From: Clostridia bacterium
Lineage (GTDB): Bacteria > Bacillota > Clostridia > Oscillospirales > Acutalibacteraceae
Direction: 5' to 3'
Length of the DNA stretch: 64,000 nt
Assembly: GCA_900767025.1 (NCBI GenBank)
Contig: CAAFXS010000101.1
Coordinates: forward strand, 46,712-110,711
Shown here: positions 1-8,681 of the stretch, piece after piece
Position numbering within the stretch: position 1 is the stretch's first letter
How the letters are laid out: the number at the start of each line of letters is the position of its first letter
Program-made: the position numbers and the translations under genes
The notes under the pieces: generated by a model
What the model was told of the DNA's origin: nothing
Seen by the model: only the letters and a program-made list of their open reading frames with translations
Databases searched by the model: none

Positions 1-1970
1 TCGCTCTTTTCAAAAACAGCGGCGGTTTCAACATTTTTAAGCAGTGCACGGTAGCGTTCCTCGTGATGCTTTTCGATTGCGCCTACCATACGGAATTTTG
101 CCGCAAGCTCCGGGAAGCCCTCCTCCTCGGCAGTTTTTGCAAACTCTGCATACATATCTGTCCACTCGTAATTCTCACCGTCGGCGGCAGAGTTGAGATT
201 TTCTGCGGTATTGCCGATACCGCTCAGCTCCTTAAACCACATTTTTGCGTGCTCTCTTTCATTTTCGGCGGTTTTCAGGAAAAGAGCTGAAATCTGCTCA
301 TAGCCTTCCTTCTTTGCAACGGAAGCAAAATATGTATACTTGTTTCTTGCCTCTGATTCGCCTGCAAAAGCGGCTTCAAGATTTTTTTCTGTCTTTGTGC
401 CCGCATACTTATTCTTTGTTTCGGCAGTCAACTCCTCGAGGTTGTCGCCTGTTGCTCTGCAACGAGGGCATACGGGTGTTTCGCCGTCCTTAACATCAAA
501 AATTTCTCCGCATAATTTGCATCTGTACTTTTTCATAGTGCTTTGCTCCTTTTCTATATTAATATTATTAGTTACCGGTTTTGATTTGCCTGCGTGGCAT
601 ATTCCCGTGTATTCGGCAATGTCACGATTTGTTGTGATTAGATTGTTCATTGAAAGTCCGTGAACGGAACTGTTACCTGTAATTCTTGCAAAGGTTTTCA
701 GCTCCTTGGCGGAAACATTTAAAAAATTTGCAACTCTCTGAGCAGAGGCGTCTATATTCAGCCTTTTTCTCAACTCCGGGTCCTGTGTGGCAACACCGAC
801 AGGACAGTTACCGCTGCCGCAAATTCTATACTGCTGGCAGGCGGCGGCAATCAGACCTGCACTTGCTATTGCAACGGCATCTGCACCCATTGCCAGAGCC
901 TTTGCAAAATCAGCCGACACCCTAAGACCTCCTGTAATAACAAGAGAAATATCGGAATTAACGCTGTCTAAATACTTTCTTGCGCGGGCAAGAGCATAAA
1001 TAGTAGGCACGGTGGTTGCTTCCCTAAGGAACAGCGGACTTGAGCCTGTTGCACCGCCACGACCGTCAATTGTTATAAAATCAGGTTGAGCATACACGCA
1101 GTATTCCAAATCCTGTTCAATATTACCTGCGGCAATTTTAATGCCGATAGGGCGACCCTCCGAGCGTTGACGCAGCATATTAACCATATCGCGCAAATCT
1201 TCCTTGGAATTAAGCTCCGGGAACTTGCTGGGACTTTGAATATCCTCACCCTGCTTTTTACCCCTAATGCGTGCAATTTCCTCCGTTACCTTTTCGCCGG
1301 GCAGATGACCGCCCATACCGGGCTTTGTGCCCTGTCCGATTTTAATTTCAATAGCGTCGCAGGTGCGGAGATTTTCGTCGGTTACACTGTACTTGTTGGG
1401 AATGTACTCAAAAATATATTTATATGACGCCTCTTTTTCCTCCGGCAAAATACCGCCCTCACCACTGCACATAGCAGTTTTTGCCATTGCCGATCCTTTT
1501 GCCAGTGCTGTCTTAACCTCCTTTGACAAAGCACCGAAGGACATATGAGATATGTAAACAGGGCTTTCAAGCACCATTGGTTTTTTAGCATGCTTTCCTA
1601 TTACAGTTCTTGTGCTAACCTCATCCGCATCATCAAGAGGTGCAGGATTAAGCTGTGCACCGAGAATAAGAATATCATCCCAGTTAGGCATTGGCATTTT
1701 TGTTCCCATTGCGGCACTGATGCTTTTGCCTGTAACTGCCATTTCGTGAATTTCAGCCATATAGCGTGAGGACTCGTCGTGTCTTGCGGTTGCACTGTCA
1801 TAATTCAGATTTCCCGAAAACGACTTAGGCTTTTCTTCATTTTTCTCAACCTGCACAAAATTTGACACAGGCTGCTTGCAAATCGGGCAGCAATTCAGCT
1901 CGGAAAAAGGAACGCCCTCTTTATCCTCGTCATAAATTGCTCCGCAGATTTTACATTTGTAAATTGCCAT
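1..1970 (-). CDS. Rubredoxin / glutamate-synthase-like / rubrerythrin fusion protein, C-terminus outside window
   Basis: One frame runs from ATG 1970 (AAGGAG upstream) to the left edge without a stop, at least 656 residues. Residues 1-40 carry a rubredoxin-like pair of knuckles (CKIC 6-9, CPIC 28-31). Residues about 60-445 match the FMN-binding core of the glutamate synthase large subunit, including Cys378-x5-Cys384-x4-Cys389 for a [3Fe-4S] cluster; the glutaminase domain is absent. From Met479 a second unit begins like a reverse rubrerythrin: CKLC 484-487 and CPRC 501-504, then di-iron helices with EREH and EKHHEER motifs. Rubrerythrins reduce peroxide in anaerobes; the flavin core may feed electrons to it (inference). 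A good ribosome site (AAAGGAG, 8 bases before codon 479) means rubrerythrin might also be made alone. It lies 12 bp after perR and is probably co-transcribed with it. Confidence 0.85.
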   Translation of the reverse strand, partial: MAIYKCKICGAIYDEDKEGVPFSELNCCPICKQPVSNFVQVEKNEEKPKSFSGNLNYDSATARHDESSRYMAEIHEMAVTGKSISAAMGTKMPMPNWDDILILGAQLNPAPLDDADEVSTRTVIGKHAKKPMVLESPVYISHMSFGALSKEVKTALAKGSAMAKTAMCSGEGGILPEEKEASYKYIFEYIPNKYSVTDENLRTCDAIEIKIGQGTKPGMGGHLPGEKVTEEIARIRGKKQGEDIQSPSKFPELNSKEDLRDMVNMLRQRSEGRPIGIKIAAGNIEQDLEYCVYAQPDFITIDGRGGATGSSPLFLREATTVPTIYALARARKYLDSVNSDISLVITGGLRVSADFAKALAMGADAVAIASAGLIAAACQQYRICGSGNCPVGVATQDPELRKRLNIDASAQRVANFLNVSAKELKTFARITGNSSVHGLSMNNLITTNRDIAEYTGICHAGKSKPVTNNINIEKEQSTMKKYRCKLCGEIFDVKDGETPVCPRCRATGDNLEELTAETKNKYAGTKTEKNLEAAFAGESEARNKYTYFASVAKKEGYEQISALFLKTAENEREHAKMWFKELSGIGNTAENLNSAADGENYEWTDMYAEFAKTAEEEGFPELAAKFRMVGAIEKHHEERYRALLKNVETAAVFEKS

Positions 1971-1982
1971 AAAACCAACTCC

Positions 1983-2375
1983 TTATATATTATTTTTGTT
2001 TTTACATTCAGGGCAAAGGCCTTCAAAAATCATACGGTGCCTTTTTATTTGAAAACCGCTTTTTTCCTCAATTTGATTATCATATTCGGTATGATAAGGA
2101 ATCGGTGCATCAAACACCTTTCCGCAGCCTGTGCAATAAATATGGTAATGGCGGTCAAGACGCAGGTCATAACGGTCAGCCGACGGAACCTTAACATTTG
2201 TTATTTCCTCGTTTTCAGAGAGAATACCTAAATTTCGGTAAACCGTTCCCCTGCTGATTTTTTCATACTTTTTTCGCACATCCATATAAATTTGGTCGGC
2301 GGCAGGATGGTCACACCTGGATTTAACTGCCTCTAAAACTAAATCACGCTGTTTTGAATTGCGTTGCTTTTTCAT
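1983..2375 (-). CDS. perR: PerR/Fur-family peroxide-responsive repressor
   Basis: A 130-residue Fur-family protein: an N-terminal winged helix (about 1-75), then a metal-binding dimerisation half. Two CxxC pairs (CTGC near 96-99, CPEC near 121-124) would hold structural zinc. The regulatory-site pattern RYD...HYH...FDAP keeps an Asp where Fur proteins usually have Glu, which favours PerR over Fur or Zur. PerR senses peroxide by oxidation of metal-binding histidines and releases its DNA target. Start ATG 2375 has AGGAGG upstream. It is followed after 12 bp by the rubrerythrin fusion, which supports an oxidative-stress role. The exact sensor (PerR versus Fur) is a family-level inference. Confidence 0.85.
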   Translation of the reverse strand: MKKQRNSKQRDLVLEAVKSRCDHPAADQIYMDVRKKYEKISRGTVYRNLGILSENEEITNVKVPSADRYDLRLDRHYHIYCTGCGKVFDAPIPYHTEYDNQIEEKSGFQIKRHRMIFEGLCPECKNKNNI

Positions 2376-2411
2376 AGCAGTGCCCTCCTATCAGTATTAG
2401 GACTCATTACT

Positions 2412-2440
2412 ATTTTAACTTATTTTTCCAAAAAGGTCAA
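2412..2440 (-). promoter_or_regulatory. SigA-type promoter of perR and the rubrerythrin fusion
   Basis: On the minus strand TTGACC (2440-2435) is followed by a 17-base spacer and TAAAAT (2417-2412). An imperfect dyad, AGTA...TACT at 2411-2393, lies at the expected transcription start and could be a PerR operator; it does not clearly match the classical Per box. Confidence 0.65.
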
Positions 2441-2450
2441 CATATAAAAT

Positions 2451-2495
2451 AAAAAAAGAAAAGCAGCGAACACCCAAATGGGTATTCGCTGCTTT
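2451..2495 (-). terminator. Intrinsic terminator after tRNA-Leu
   Basis: A hairpin with arms of about 14 bases (AAAGCAGCGAA...TTCGCTGCTTT, ATTT loop) directly follows the tRNA CCA end on the minus strand. A T-rich run follows at 2460-2451. Confidence 0.85.
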
Positions 2496-2580
2496 TGGTG
2501 CGAGAGACGGGACTTGAACCCGTACGAGTCGCCCCACACGCCCCTCAAACGTGCGCGTCTGCCGATTCCGCCACTCTCGC
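2496..2580 (-). tRNA. tRNA-Leu (anticodon GAG)
   Basis: An 85-base class II tRNA. The acceptor arms GCGAGAG/CTCTCGC pair fully, the D-arm reads GGCGGAATCGGCAGACGC, and the anticodon stem CACGT/GCGTG encloses TTGAGGG, which gives GAG at positions 34-36 (reads CUC/CUU). A long variable arm typical of Leu and the T-arm GGGTTCAAGTCCC follow. The 3' CCA is encoded. Confidence 0.95.
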
Positions 2581-2630
2581 GTCAACGATATGAATTATAG
2601 CAGAGCCAAGAACATTTGTCAACACTTTTT

Positions 2631-3287
2631 TTAAAAAAGTTTTGATATGTACGACGGCTTGTCAATAATCACCGACGGTGACGCCGCCAAAAGACTTTCA
2701 AAGCTCCTAAATCCCCAGGAAACTGCTACCGCCTCAATGCCTGCATTTTTAGCAGTATAGACATCCACATCACTGTCGCCGAAATAAATTGCCTCCTGGG
2801 GCTGACAGCCAAGGCTTTCAAGCGCAAGGTTAACAAAATACGGGTCGGGCTTTTTTGGCTTATCCTCCCTTGCGCCTGCGATAAAGTCAAAATAACCCTT
2901 ACCGAAAAGGCTTTCCACCATCAGCATTGTGGAGGTATGGGGCTTATTTGACACAACCGCCAGCTTAATGCCCTTTTCTTTTAATGCATCAAGCTGTTCT
3001 TTTATACCGTCATACAGACAGGCATTATCAAGGAGTATTTGATTATACTTTTCCTTAAACATTTCAAGTGCACGGTCAAGCTCCTTTTCGTCGAGCTTAT
3101 GCTCAAAGGCGCGGTCAAGGAGCTTTCTTGCTCCGTTGCCCACAAAAGCACGGTAATCGTCCATAGTCCATTTTGCATTAATTCCGTGCTGCTCAAGGAC
3201 CCAGGCAGTTGCTCTGCCCAAGTCCTCGATGGTATCAACCAAGGTACCGTCCAAATCAAAGATGGCACATTTAATCATACAAATCAC
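2631..3287 (-). CDS. HAD-superfamily phosphatase, phosphoglycolate phosphatase-like
   Basis: A 218-residue HAD hydrolase with motif I DLDGTLVDT near the N-terminus, a helical cap (about 20-90), motif II VVSNKPH, the motif III lysine in KKPDP and motif IV GDSDVDV. The best family match by eye is the Gph/PpaX group, which removes phosphate from 2-phosphoglycolate or pyrophosphate; the substrate cannot be fixed from sequence. The GTG at 3287 has AGGA five bases upstream. ATG 3278 is an alternative that overlaps the potD stop codon by 8 bases. Either way it is translated at the end of the pot operon, although a role in polyamine metabolism is not implied by the family. Confidence 0.85.
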   Translation of the reverse strand: MICMIKCAIFDLDGTLVDTIEDLGRATAWVLEQHGINAKWTMDDYRAFVGNGARKLLDRAFEHKLDEKELDRALEMFKEKYNQILLDNACLYDGIKEQLDALKEKGIKLAVVSNKPHTSTMLMVESLFGKGYFDFIAGAREDKPKKPDPYFVNLALESLGCQPQEAIYFGDSDVDVYTAKNAGIEAVAVSWGFRSFESLLAASPSVIIDKPSYISKLF

Positions 3288-4524
3288 TCAAGTCCTGTTC
3301 TTTTTTCTTTTTCATATTTGAAATAACCCTTGCAATAACAACAACTGCCGCCGCACCGCCAAGCACTGCACATTCAATATAAATTTTTCTCTCCTTATTT
3401 ATATTATCGGAAGAGAGCTTACCGCTTTTAACCTGAGTCCAGAGATTGTTTTCAAGCTCGGTAATATTCTGGGGAAGATTTTTGAAATACTGAGTTGTAA
3501 GCCCTTCGGCATAAATAACCTCACTGCCGTAAAGGGAGCTTTCCTCATTCTCCTCAACGGTTACATTAGGCGAACGGTAATAGATATACTCGCAGTTTTC
3601 AAAGGCAACCTGTGGTTCGTGCATAAAATTAATAAACGCCTCGGCACCCTTTTTATTCTGTGCACAGGTGGGAACACAGAAAGCATCATAAAAGGCATTA
3701 ACTCCCTCCTTCGGGAAGCAATAGCCTAAGTCCTCGTTGTTTTCAAGCATAAGCAGATAGTCACCTGCATAATAGGTTGCAAAGGCATACTCTCCGCTTT
3801 CCATAAGGTTAAACACCTCGTCCATTACATAGACGGGATTAACAGCGTCACGCTGCTTTGCAAGGAGCTCTGCGGCCTCCACCCAGTCCTGCTCGTCGGT
3901 AGAGTTAAAATCCTGACCTAAAATTGCCTGTGCGATGGCAAAGGCATCACGGGGATTATTGAACATCAGCACCTTGTTTCTATACTGCTCATCCCACAAA
4001 ACCTGCCAGCTGTCCGGCTCCTCACTGACAAGTGATTTGTTATAAATCAAAACAGTTGTACCAACATTATAGCACACGGAATAAAGCTGATCCGGGTCAT
4101 AAAACAGATTTTGAAACTCTTCGGATACATATTTCATATTGGGGATATTGTTATAGTCAAGAGGAAGTAACATCTCCTCGTCAATAAGTCTGTCAATCAT
4201 ATAGTCACTGGGAACTATAACATCGTAGGAAACGCCGCCGCCCACAAGCTTTGAATACATATTTTCGTTAGATTCAAAATTTGTGTAGTTAACCTTGGCA
4301 CCTGTCAGCCGTTCAAATTCGGACACAACATCCATTGTATCCTCCTGACCGTCGGAGATGTACTCGCCCCAGTTATAGACATTAACGGTAGTACCCTCAA
4401 GGCCCAAAGAGGCATAGTAATCAATCTGCTCCTGAGTGAAATACTCGTCCTCGGCATACACGGTAAAGGGCATAACCGCCAAGGCGGTAACAACGGCGGT
4501 AAAAAATACAATCAATTTTTTCAT
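3271..4524 (-). CDS. potD: Spermidine/putrescine ABC transporter substrate-binding protein, membrane-anchored at the C-terminus
   Basis: A 417-residue PotD/PotF-type periplasmic-binding fold (VNVYNWGEYI, DVIVPSDYMIDRL, FINFMHEP). An N-terminal signal peptide (about 1-25, ending VYA) lacks the lipobox cysteine common in Gram-positive PotD. Instead residues about 378-402 form a hydrophobic helix followed by a KKKK-rich tail, so the protein is probably held at the outer face of the membrane by its C-terminus. It is the last transport gene of potABCD and overlaps potC by 4 bases. The ligand is likely spermidine or putrescine, from family and context. Confidence 0.9.
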   Translation of the reverse strand: MKKLIVFFTAVVTALAVMPFTVYAEDEYFTQEQIDYYASLGLEGTTVNVYNWGEYISDGQEDTMDVVSEFERLTGAKVNYTNFESNENMYSKLVGGGVSYDVIVPSDYMIDRLIDEEMLLPLDYNNIPNMKYVSEEFQNLFYDPDQLYSVCYNVGTTVLIYNKSLVSEEPDSWQVLWDEQYRNKVLMFNNPRDAFAIAQAILGQDFNSTDEQDWVEAAELLAKQRDAVNPVYVMDEVFNLMESGEYAFATYYAGDYLLMLENNEDLGYCFPKEGVNAFYDAFCVPTCAQNKKGAEAFINFMHEPQVAFENCEYIYYRSPNVTVEENEESSLYGSEVIYAEGLTTQYFKNLPQNITELENNLWTQVKSGKLSSDNINKERKIYIECAVLGGAAAVVVIARVISNMKKKKEQDLSDLYD

Positions 4525-5342
4525 TGTACATCACTCTTACCCTTACGCTGTGCCCTTGTTTGAGCAACATTCATCAGTATAAGCAAAACAAGAATTACTA
4601 CAAACATAAGCGTTGACAGTGCAAACATATCCGGCTTTACTCTCTTTTTAGTCATTGAGAAAATGTAGATAGGCAGGGTCTGATAGCCGGGACCGTTTGT
4701 AAAATAGCTGATGATGAAATCGTCAAGTGAAAGTGTAAAGCTCATTACACAACCGGTAATAATTCCGGTAATAATTTCAGGAAATACCACCTTGAAAAAT
4801 GCTTTAACCGGCTTACATCCCAAATCCACCGCCGCCTCGTAAACATGCATATCGAACTGTTTAAGCTTTGGCAAAACATTTAATATAACATACGGCAAAG
4901 CAAAGGTTACATGAGCGATAAGCAGTGTCCAAAAGCCAAGCACATCGCTTTTATGCACAAGTGCACCTGCAAAAACAAACAGGAGCATCATTGCAATACC
5001 GGTTACAATTTCCGGGTTCATCATAGGAACATTTGTAACATTCATCATTGCGGACTTATAAAGCTTATTTTTTGAATTGAAAAATCCTATTGCCGCCATA
5101 ACGCCCAAAACCGTTGCAACGGCGGCAGTGCAAACTGCAAGAAGAATACTGTTTTTAAGCGAGGTCATTGCGGCGGAATCGCTGAACATTTCCTTGTACC
5201 AATGGAGGGAAAATCCGCCGAAGGTGTAGGTACTGGCAGTGGAATTAAAGGAAAACAGCATCATAACTGCAATAGGCGCATAAAGAAAAATGAATATCAG
5301 AGCAATATAAAGCTTTGATACCGGGGAGGTTTTTTTCTTCAT
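4521..5342 (-). CDS. potC: Spermidine/putrescine ABC transporter permease PotC
   Basis: 273 residues with about six membrane helices and the inner-membrane permease EAA loop (EAAVDLGCKPVKAFFKVVFPEI, here around 170-190) that docks on PotA. The order potA-potB-potC-potD and the 4-base overlaps on both sides indicate translational coupling. The permease would form the channel together with PotB. Confidence 0.92.
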   Translation of the reverse strand: MKKKTSPVSKLYIALIFIFLYAPIAVMMLFSFNSTASTYTFGGFSLHWYKEMFSDSAAMTSLKNSILLAVCTAAVATVLGVMAAIGFFNSKNKLYKSAMMNVTNVPMMNPEIVTGIAMMLLFVFAGALVHKSDVLGFWTLLIAHVTFALPYVILNVLPKLKQFDMHVYEAAVDLGCKPVKAFFKVVFPEIITGIITGCVMSFTLSLDDFIISYFTNGPGYQTLPIYIFSMTKKRVKPDMFALSTLMFVVILVLLILMNVAQTRAQRKGKSDVQ

Positions 5343-6166
5343 ATAACAACACCTCCGTCATTTTCATCATCTGCGCCAAAGTAGTTCATAACCGCAAGGC
5401 AGATAAGAATAAGCACCATAAGCACCATTGAAAGAGCCGCACCTAAATTGTAATTATTTGCGCTTTGGAACTGGGTTTCGATAACATCGCCGATAAGAAC
5501 AATCTGACCGCCGCCCAGCTTTTGAGTAATATAAAAGGTTGAAACACAGGGAACAAAAACCATTGTTATACCACTGAGAACTCCGGGAACGGAAAGGGGC
5601 ATAATTACCCTGCGCATAATATGGAGCTTATTAGAGCCTAAATCCTGTGCCGCCTCAATTAGAGAATTATCCATTTTTGACATAACGGAATAAATCGGCA
5701 AAATCATATAGGGCAGGAAATTATAAACCATACCCAAAATTACGGCACCGCCGGTATTAATCATTTTAACAGGCTCAAGACCTATTGCTGTTAAAATTGT
5801 ATTTATAATCCCAGTATCGCCCAAAATAGTCATCCAGCTATATGTCCTGATAAGAAAGTTCATCCACATAGGGAGCATAACAAGAAGAATCATTGTCTGC
5901 TGCCTTTTTTTGCTGAACTTTGAAAAAATATACGCAAAGGGATAGCCGATAACAAGGCAGATAGCAGTTGCCGCAACACCGTATAATATTGAAAGCAGAA
6001 TTGTGGGAATATACGAGGGTATCTGGGAAATGCTGTTCAGTGAAAAAGCACCGCTCCTGTCAGTAAAAGCATAGTACGCAACCATAAAAAGAGGTGCAAT
6101 AATAAACAGAACAGACCACACAAGATAGGGCTTGTCAAGGAGTTTTGAGGAAAGCTTACTCTTCAT
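5339..6166 (-). CDS. potB: Spermidine/putrescine ABC transporter permease PotB
   Basis: The frame opens further upstream, but the likely start is ATG 6166 (MKSKLSSKLL), giving 275 residues and an 11-base overlap with the end of potA; the upstream extension is the potA 3' end read out of frame. About six membrane helices and the loop EAAQDLGSNKLHIMRRVIMPL are visible. It pairs with PotC in the polyamine importer. Confidence 0.92.
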   Translation of the reverse strand: MKSKLSSKLLDKPYLVWSVLFIIAPLFMVAYYAFTDRSGAFSLNSISQIPSYIPTILLSILYGVAATAICLVIGYPFAYIFSKFSKKRQQTMILLVMLPMWMNFLIRTYSWMTILGDTGIINTILTAIGLEPVKMINTGGAVILGMVYNFLPYMILPIYSVMSKMDNSLIEAAQDLGSNKLHIMRRVIMPLSVPGVLSGITMVFVPCVSTFYITQKLGGGQIVLIGDVIETQFQSANNYNLGAALSMVLMVLILICLAVMNYFGADDENDGGVVI

Positions 6167-7292
6167 CGTTTTCCTCCCAGTTATAATCCGCATCGGAGAT
6201 ATGGTCCATTTCGTCGGAGAAGGAGGAATAGTCACCGAACTCACCGCTGTACTCACTTCTGTTCATAATGTGGATAGCGTCAGGCTCGATATACATACCG
6301 ATGGTTTCGCCCACCTTATGATTTTCCTCGGTAGTCTGAATCATCCAGATGAAGCCGCCGACATCAACAAGAATTTCAAAGTGAACACCCTTAAAAGTAA
6401 CACTTGTGATTTTTCCTGTAAGAGATGCAGTGGCACCTGGCTCAACAATTTTAATATCCTCCGGTCTTACAACCGCCTCAACAAAAGTATTTTCGCCGAA
6501 GCCGCTGTCAAGACATTTAAAGGTTACTCCGCCGAAGGAAACAAGATAATCCTTAAGCATTATTGCGTCAACAATATTTGACTCACCGATAAAATCTGCC
6601 ACAAAGGCATTAACAGGCTCGTTGTAGATATCCTCGGGAGAACCGATTTGCTGAATTTTACCCTTGTCCATTACAACCACGGTATCGGACATTGACAGAG
6701 CTTCCTCCTGGTCGTGGGTAACATAAATAAAGGTTATACCAAGCCTTTTCTGTATAGCCTTAAGCTCCTTTTGCATATCCTTTCTAAGCTTCAAATCCAG
6801 AGCACCCAAGGGCTCGTCAAGAAGCAGAACATGGGGATTGTTGGCAAGGGCACGGGCAATTGCCACCCTCTGCTGCTGGCCGCCGGAAAGGGAGTCAATT
6901 CTCCTTTTTTCAAAGCCCTTTAAATTAACAAGGCTAAGCATATCGGCAACAATCTGCCTGATTTCATCCTTTGATTTTTTCTGAAGCTCAGGGCCGAAAG
7001 CAATATTTTCATATACATTTAGATGAGAAAAAAGAGCATAACGCTGAAAAATGGTGTTAACCTTTCTCTTATGAGGAGGAACATCATTAATTCTTTTACC
7101 CTCAAAAATAATATCGCCGCCGTCCGGCTCAATAAAGCCTGCAATACAGCGAAGGGTTGTAGTTTTGCCGCAACCCGAGGGACCCAATAGCGTTATAAAC
7201 TCTTTTTTGTTAATATATAAATTCAGTTTGTCAAGCACAACATTATCACCGTATTTAACAGTGATATCCTTAAGGTCAATTATCTTTTCCAA
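6156..7292 (-). CDS. potA: Spermidine/putrescine ABC transporter ATPase PotA
   Basis: An ABC ATPase with Walker A GPSGCGKTTT, signature LSGGQQQR, Walker B LLLDEPLGALD and the switch region THDQEEAL, followed by a TOBE-type C-terminal regulatory domain (about 240-350) and an acidic tail. Start choice: TTG 7292 has GAGG nine bases upstream. ATG 7301 sits directly against the GAGG and GTG 7325 has no ribosome site, so 7292 is preferred (378 residues). It is the first gene of the potABCD-HAD operon and drives polyamine uptake. Confidence 0.9.
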   Translation of the reverse strand: MEKIIDLKDITVKYGDNVVLDKLNLYINKKEFITLLGPSGCGKTTTLRCIAGFIEPDGGDIIFEGKRINDVPPHKRKVNTIFQRYALFSHLNVYENIAFGPELQKKSKDEIRQIVADMLSLVNLKGFEKRRIDSLSGGQQQRVAIARALANNPHVLLLDEPLGALDLKLRKDMQKELKAIQKRLGITFIYVTHDQEEALSMSDTVVVMDKGKIQQIGSPEDIYNEPVNAFVADFIGESNIVDAIMLKDYLVSFGGVTFKCLDSGFGENTFVEAVVRPEDIKIVEPGATASLTGKITSVTFKGVHFEILVDVGGFIWMIQTTEENHKVGETIGMYIEPDAIHIMNRSEYSGEFGDYSSFSDEMDHISDADYNWEENDEE

Positions 7293-7339
7293 TTTCCACA
7301 TCCTCTTTGTAACCCGATTTAACACTTGTCACGGTAAGT

Positions 7340-7368
7340 ATTATAAAATAAATATATATAATTAATTA
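7340..7368 (-). promoter_or_regulatory. Possible promoter of the pot operon
   Basis: A consensus -10 TATAAT (7345-7340) lies about 50 bases before the potA start. The -35 at 17-base spacing (7368-7363, TAATTA) is poor, so only the -10 is convincing. The stretch is extremely AT-rich. Confidence 0.35.
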
Positions 7369-7375
7369 TAAAAAG

Positions 7376-7939
7376 TCAATATATTTTTTTTACAATTTCT
7401 TTGCCGTTATATGCCAATTCGATAGCATCCGCCGCCTTGGAAAAATCACAGACCATTGACTTTGGCTTCATTTCGCAATTATCCATACCATAGGGAACAA
7501 AATAGTAATTTTTATAATTGAGCAGGGCTCCGATATTTTTTGCGGCGGCACCCAAAGCATCATTTGTTGAAATGCCTATTACAACAGGTCTGTTGTTCCT
7601 AAGGTGGCTTTTTGTTGCCATTGTAACAGAAGTATCCGTTATACCGCCTGCAAGCTTTGCAAGGGTATTGCCCGTACATGGAACAATAGCCAGAACATCA
7701 AAAAGCTTTTTAGGGCCGATAGGCTCTGCCTGCTCAATTGTGTGAATAATACTGTTGCCGGTTATTTGAATAAGCTTGTTTTGAAAATCCACTGCGTCAC
7801 CGAAGCGTGTGTCCACCGAATAAGCTGTTTCGCTCATAATCGGCGTAACATTGTGACCTCTTTTTACCAGCTCCTCCAAAGCCATTATTGATTTTGAAAA
7901 TGTACAAAAGGAGCCGGTTAAGCAATAACCAATATTCAA
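7376..7939 (-). CDS. spoVFB: Dipicolinate synthase subunit B
   Basis: A 187-residue flavoprotein-fold protein of the DpaB/SpoVFB family (MNIGYCLTGSFCTF start, PCTGNTLAKLAGGITDTSV motif, GISTNDALGAAAKNI). With DpaA it converts the lysine-pathway intermediate dihydroxy-tetrahydrodipicolinate to dipicolinic acid in the mother cell, for loading into the spore core. It overlaps dpaA by 4 bases. Its presence shows that the organism is, or recently was, able to form endospores. Confidence 0.93.
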   Translation of the reverse strand: MNIGYCLTGSFCTFSKSIMALEELVKRGHNVTPIMSETAYSVDTRFGDAVDFQNKLIQITGNSIIHTIEQAEPIGPKKLFDVLAIVPCTGNTLAKLAGGITDTSVTMATKSHLRNNRPVVIGISTNDALGAAAKNIGALLNYKNYYFVPYGMDNCEMKPKSMVCDFSKAADAIELAYNGKEIVKKIY

Positions 7940-8661
7940 GAAAAATCCTCCTTTATTATTTTTTCAACAGCTCTGCCTATAAGCTCCCCTGCCGACTGCT
8001 TTGAGTACCTTGAGGGTAGCTTTTTACCGTCAATAAGCCTTATGCCCTTTGATTTTGCGTAAAGGGTATCCACTCCGCCGGGAAATGAGGCAAGATCAAT
8101 AAGAATTGCATCCTCACCCACTGCGTCAAGCTCCGCTTTGGTGAAAACCATATGAGGAACGGTGTTGAAGATAAAATCATAGCTGTTTTCCTTTTTTAAA
8201 TCGCCGAAGCCGATAACCTTTGCACCCATAAAGCCCGCCGCAGTTTTGTCTTTATCGCTTCTGCAGCAAACCGTTACCTTGGCGCCCATTGCGGAAAGCT
8301 CCCTGTGCAGTGCCGAGGCTATCCTGCCGTAGCCTGTTATAAGTATTTGGGAATTATAGATTGCTTTACTTGTATTTTCCTTAAGCAGCGCCACTGCGCC
8401 CTCGGCTGTAAGGTAGGCGTTTTCAATAAGAAAGGAATCAAGCTTATTATAATCAAAGCCCCTGTAATCCCCTGCTCCGAAAAATATTACCTTTCCCTCA
8501 AGATTTTCAAACATATAATCCTTAACGGGAATAGGCAGCAAAACAAAATCAGCGTCATCTGCACAGTCCACAAGCTCATATCCCCTGTTTTTTAAGTATT
8601 CCGATGCATAATTCATTCTTTCATCAAAAATATACGGTACACAAAAAGTTCTAAGTTTCAA
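7936..8661 (-). CDS. spoVFA: Dipicolinate synthase subunit A, short form
   Basis: A 241-residue member of the DpaA/SpoVFA family. The C-terminal two thirds hold an NAD(P)-binding Rossmann unit (ILITGYGRIASALHREL) and the family motifs FNTVPHMVF and LIDLASFPGGVD. The Bacillus subtilis protein is near 297 residues, so the N-terminal part here is about 55 residues shorter. Start is TTG 8661 with GGGGTG upstream. It forms a two-gene operon with dpaB behind a SigK-like promoter. Confidence 0.92.
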   Translation of the reverse strand: MKLRTFCVPYIFDERMNYASEYLKNRGYELVDCADDADFVLLPIPVKDYMFENLEGKVIFFGAGDYRGFDYNKLDSFLIENAYLTAEGAVALLKENTSKAIYNSQILITGYGRIASALHRELSAMGAKVTVCCRSDKDKTAAGFMGAKVIGFGDLKKENSYDFIFNTVPHMVFTKAELDAVGEDAILIDLASFPGGVDTLYAKSKGIRLIDGKKLPSRYSKQSAGELIGRAVEKIIKEDFS

Positions 8662-8681
8662 AATAACACCCCGTTTATCAT

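Noticed and set aside
63..663. Plus-strand frames of 75-107 codons
   Set aside because: They lie opposite the rubrerythrin and glutamate-synthase-like frame, which has clear domain motifs.
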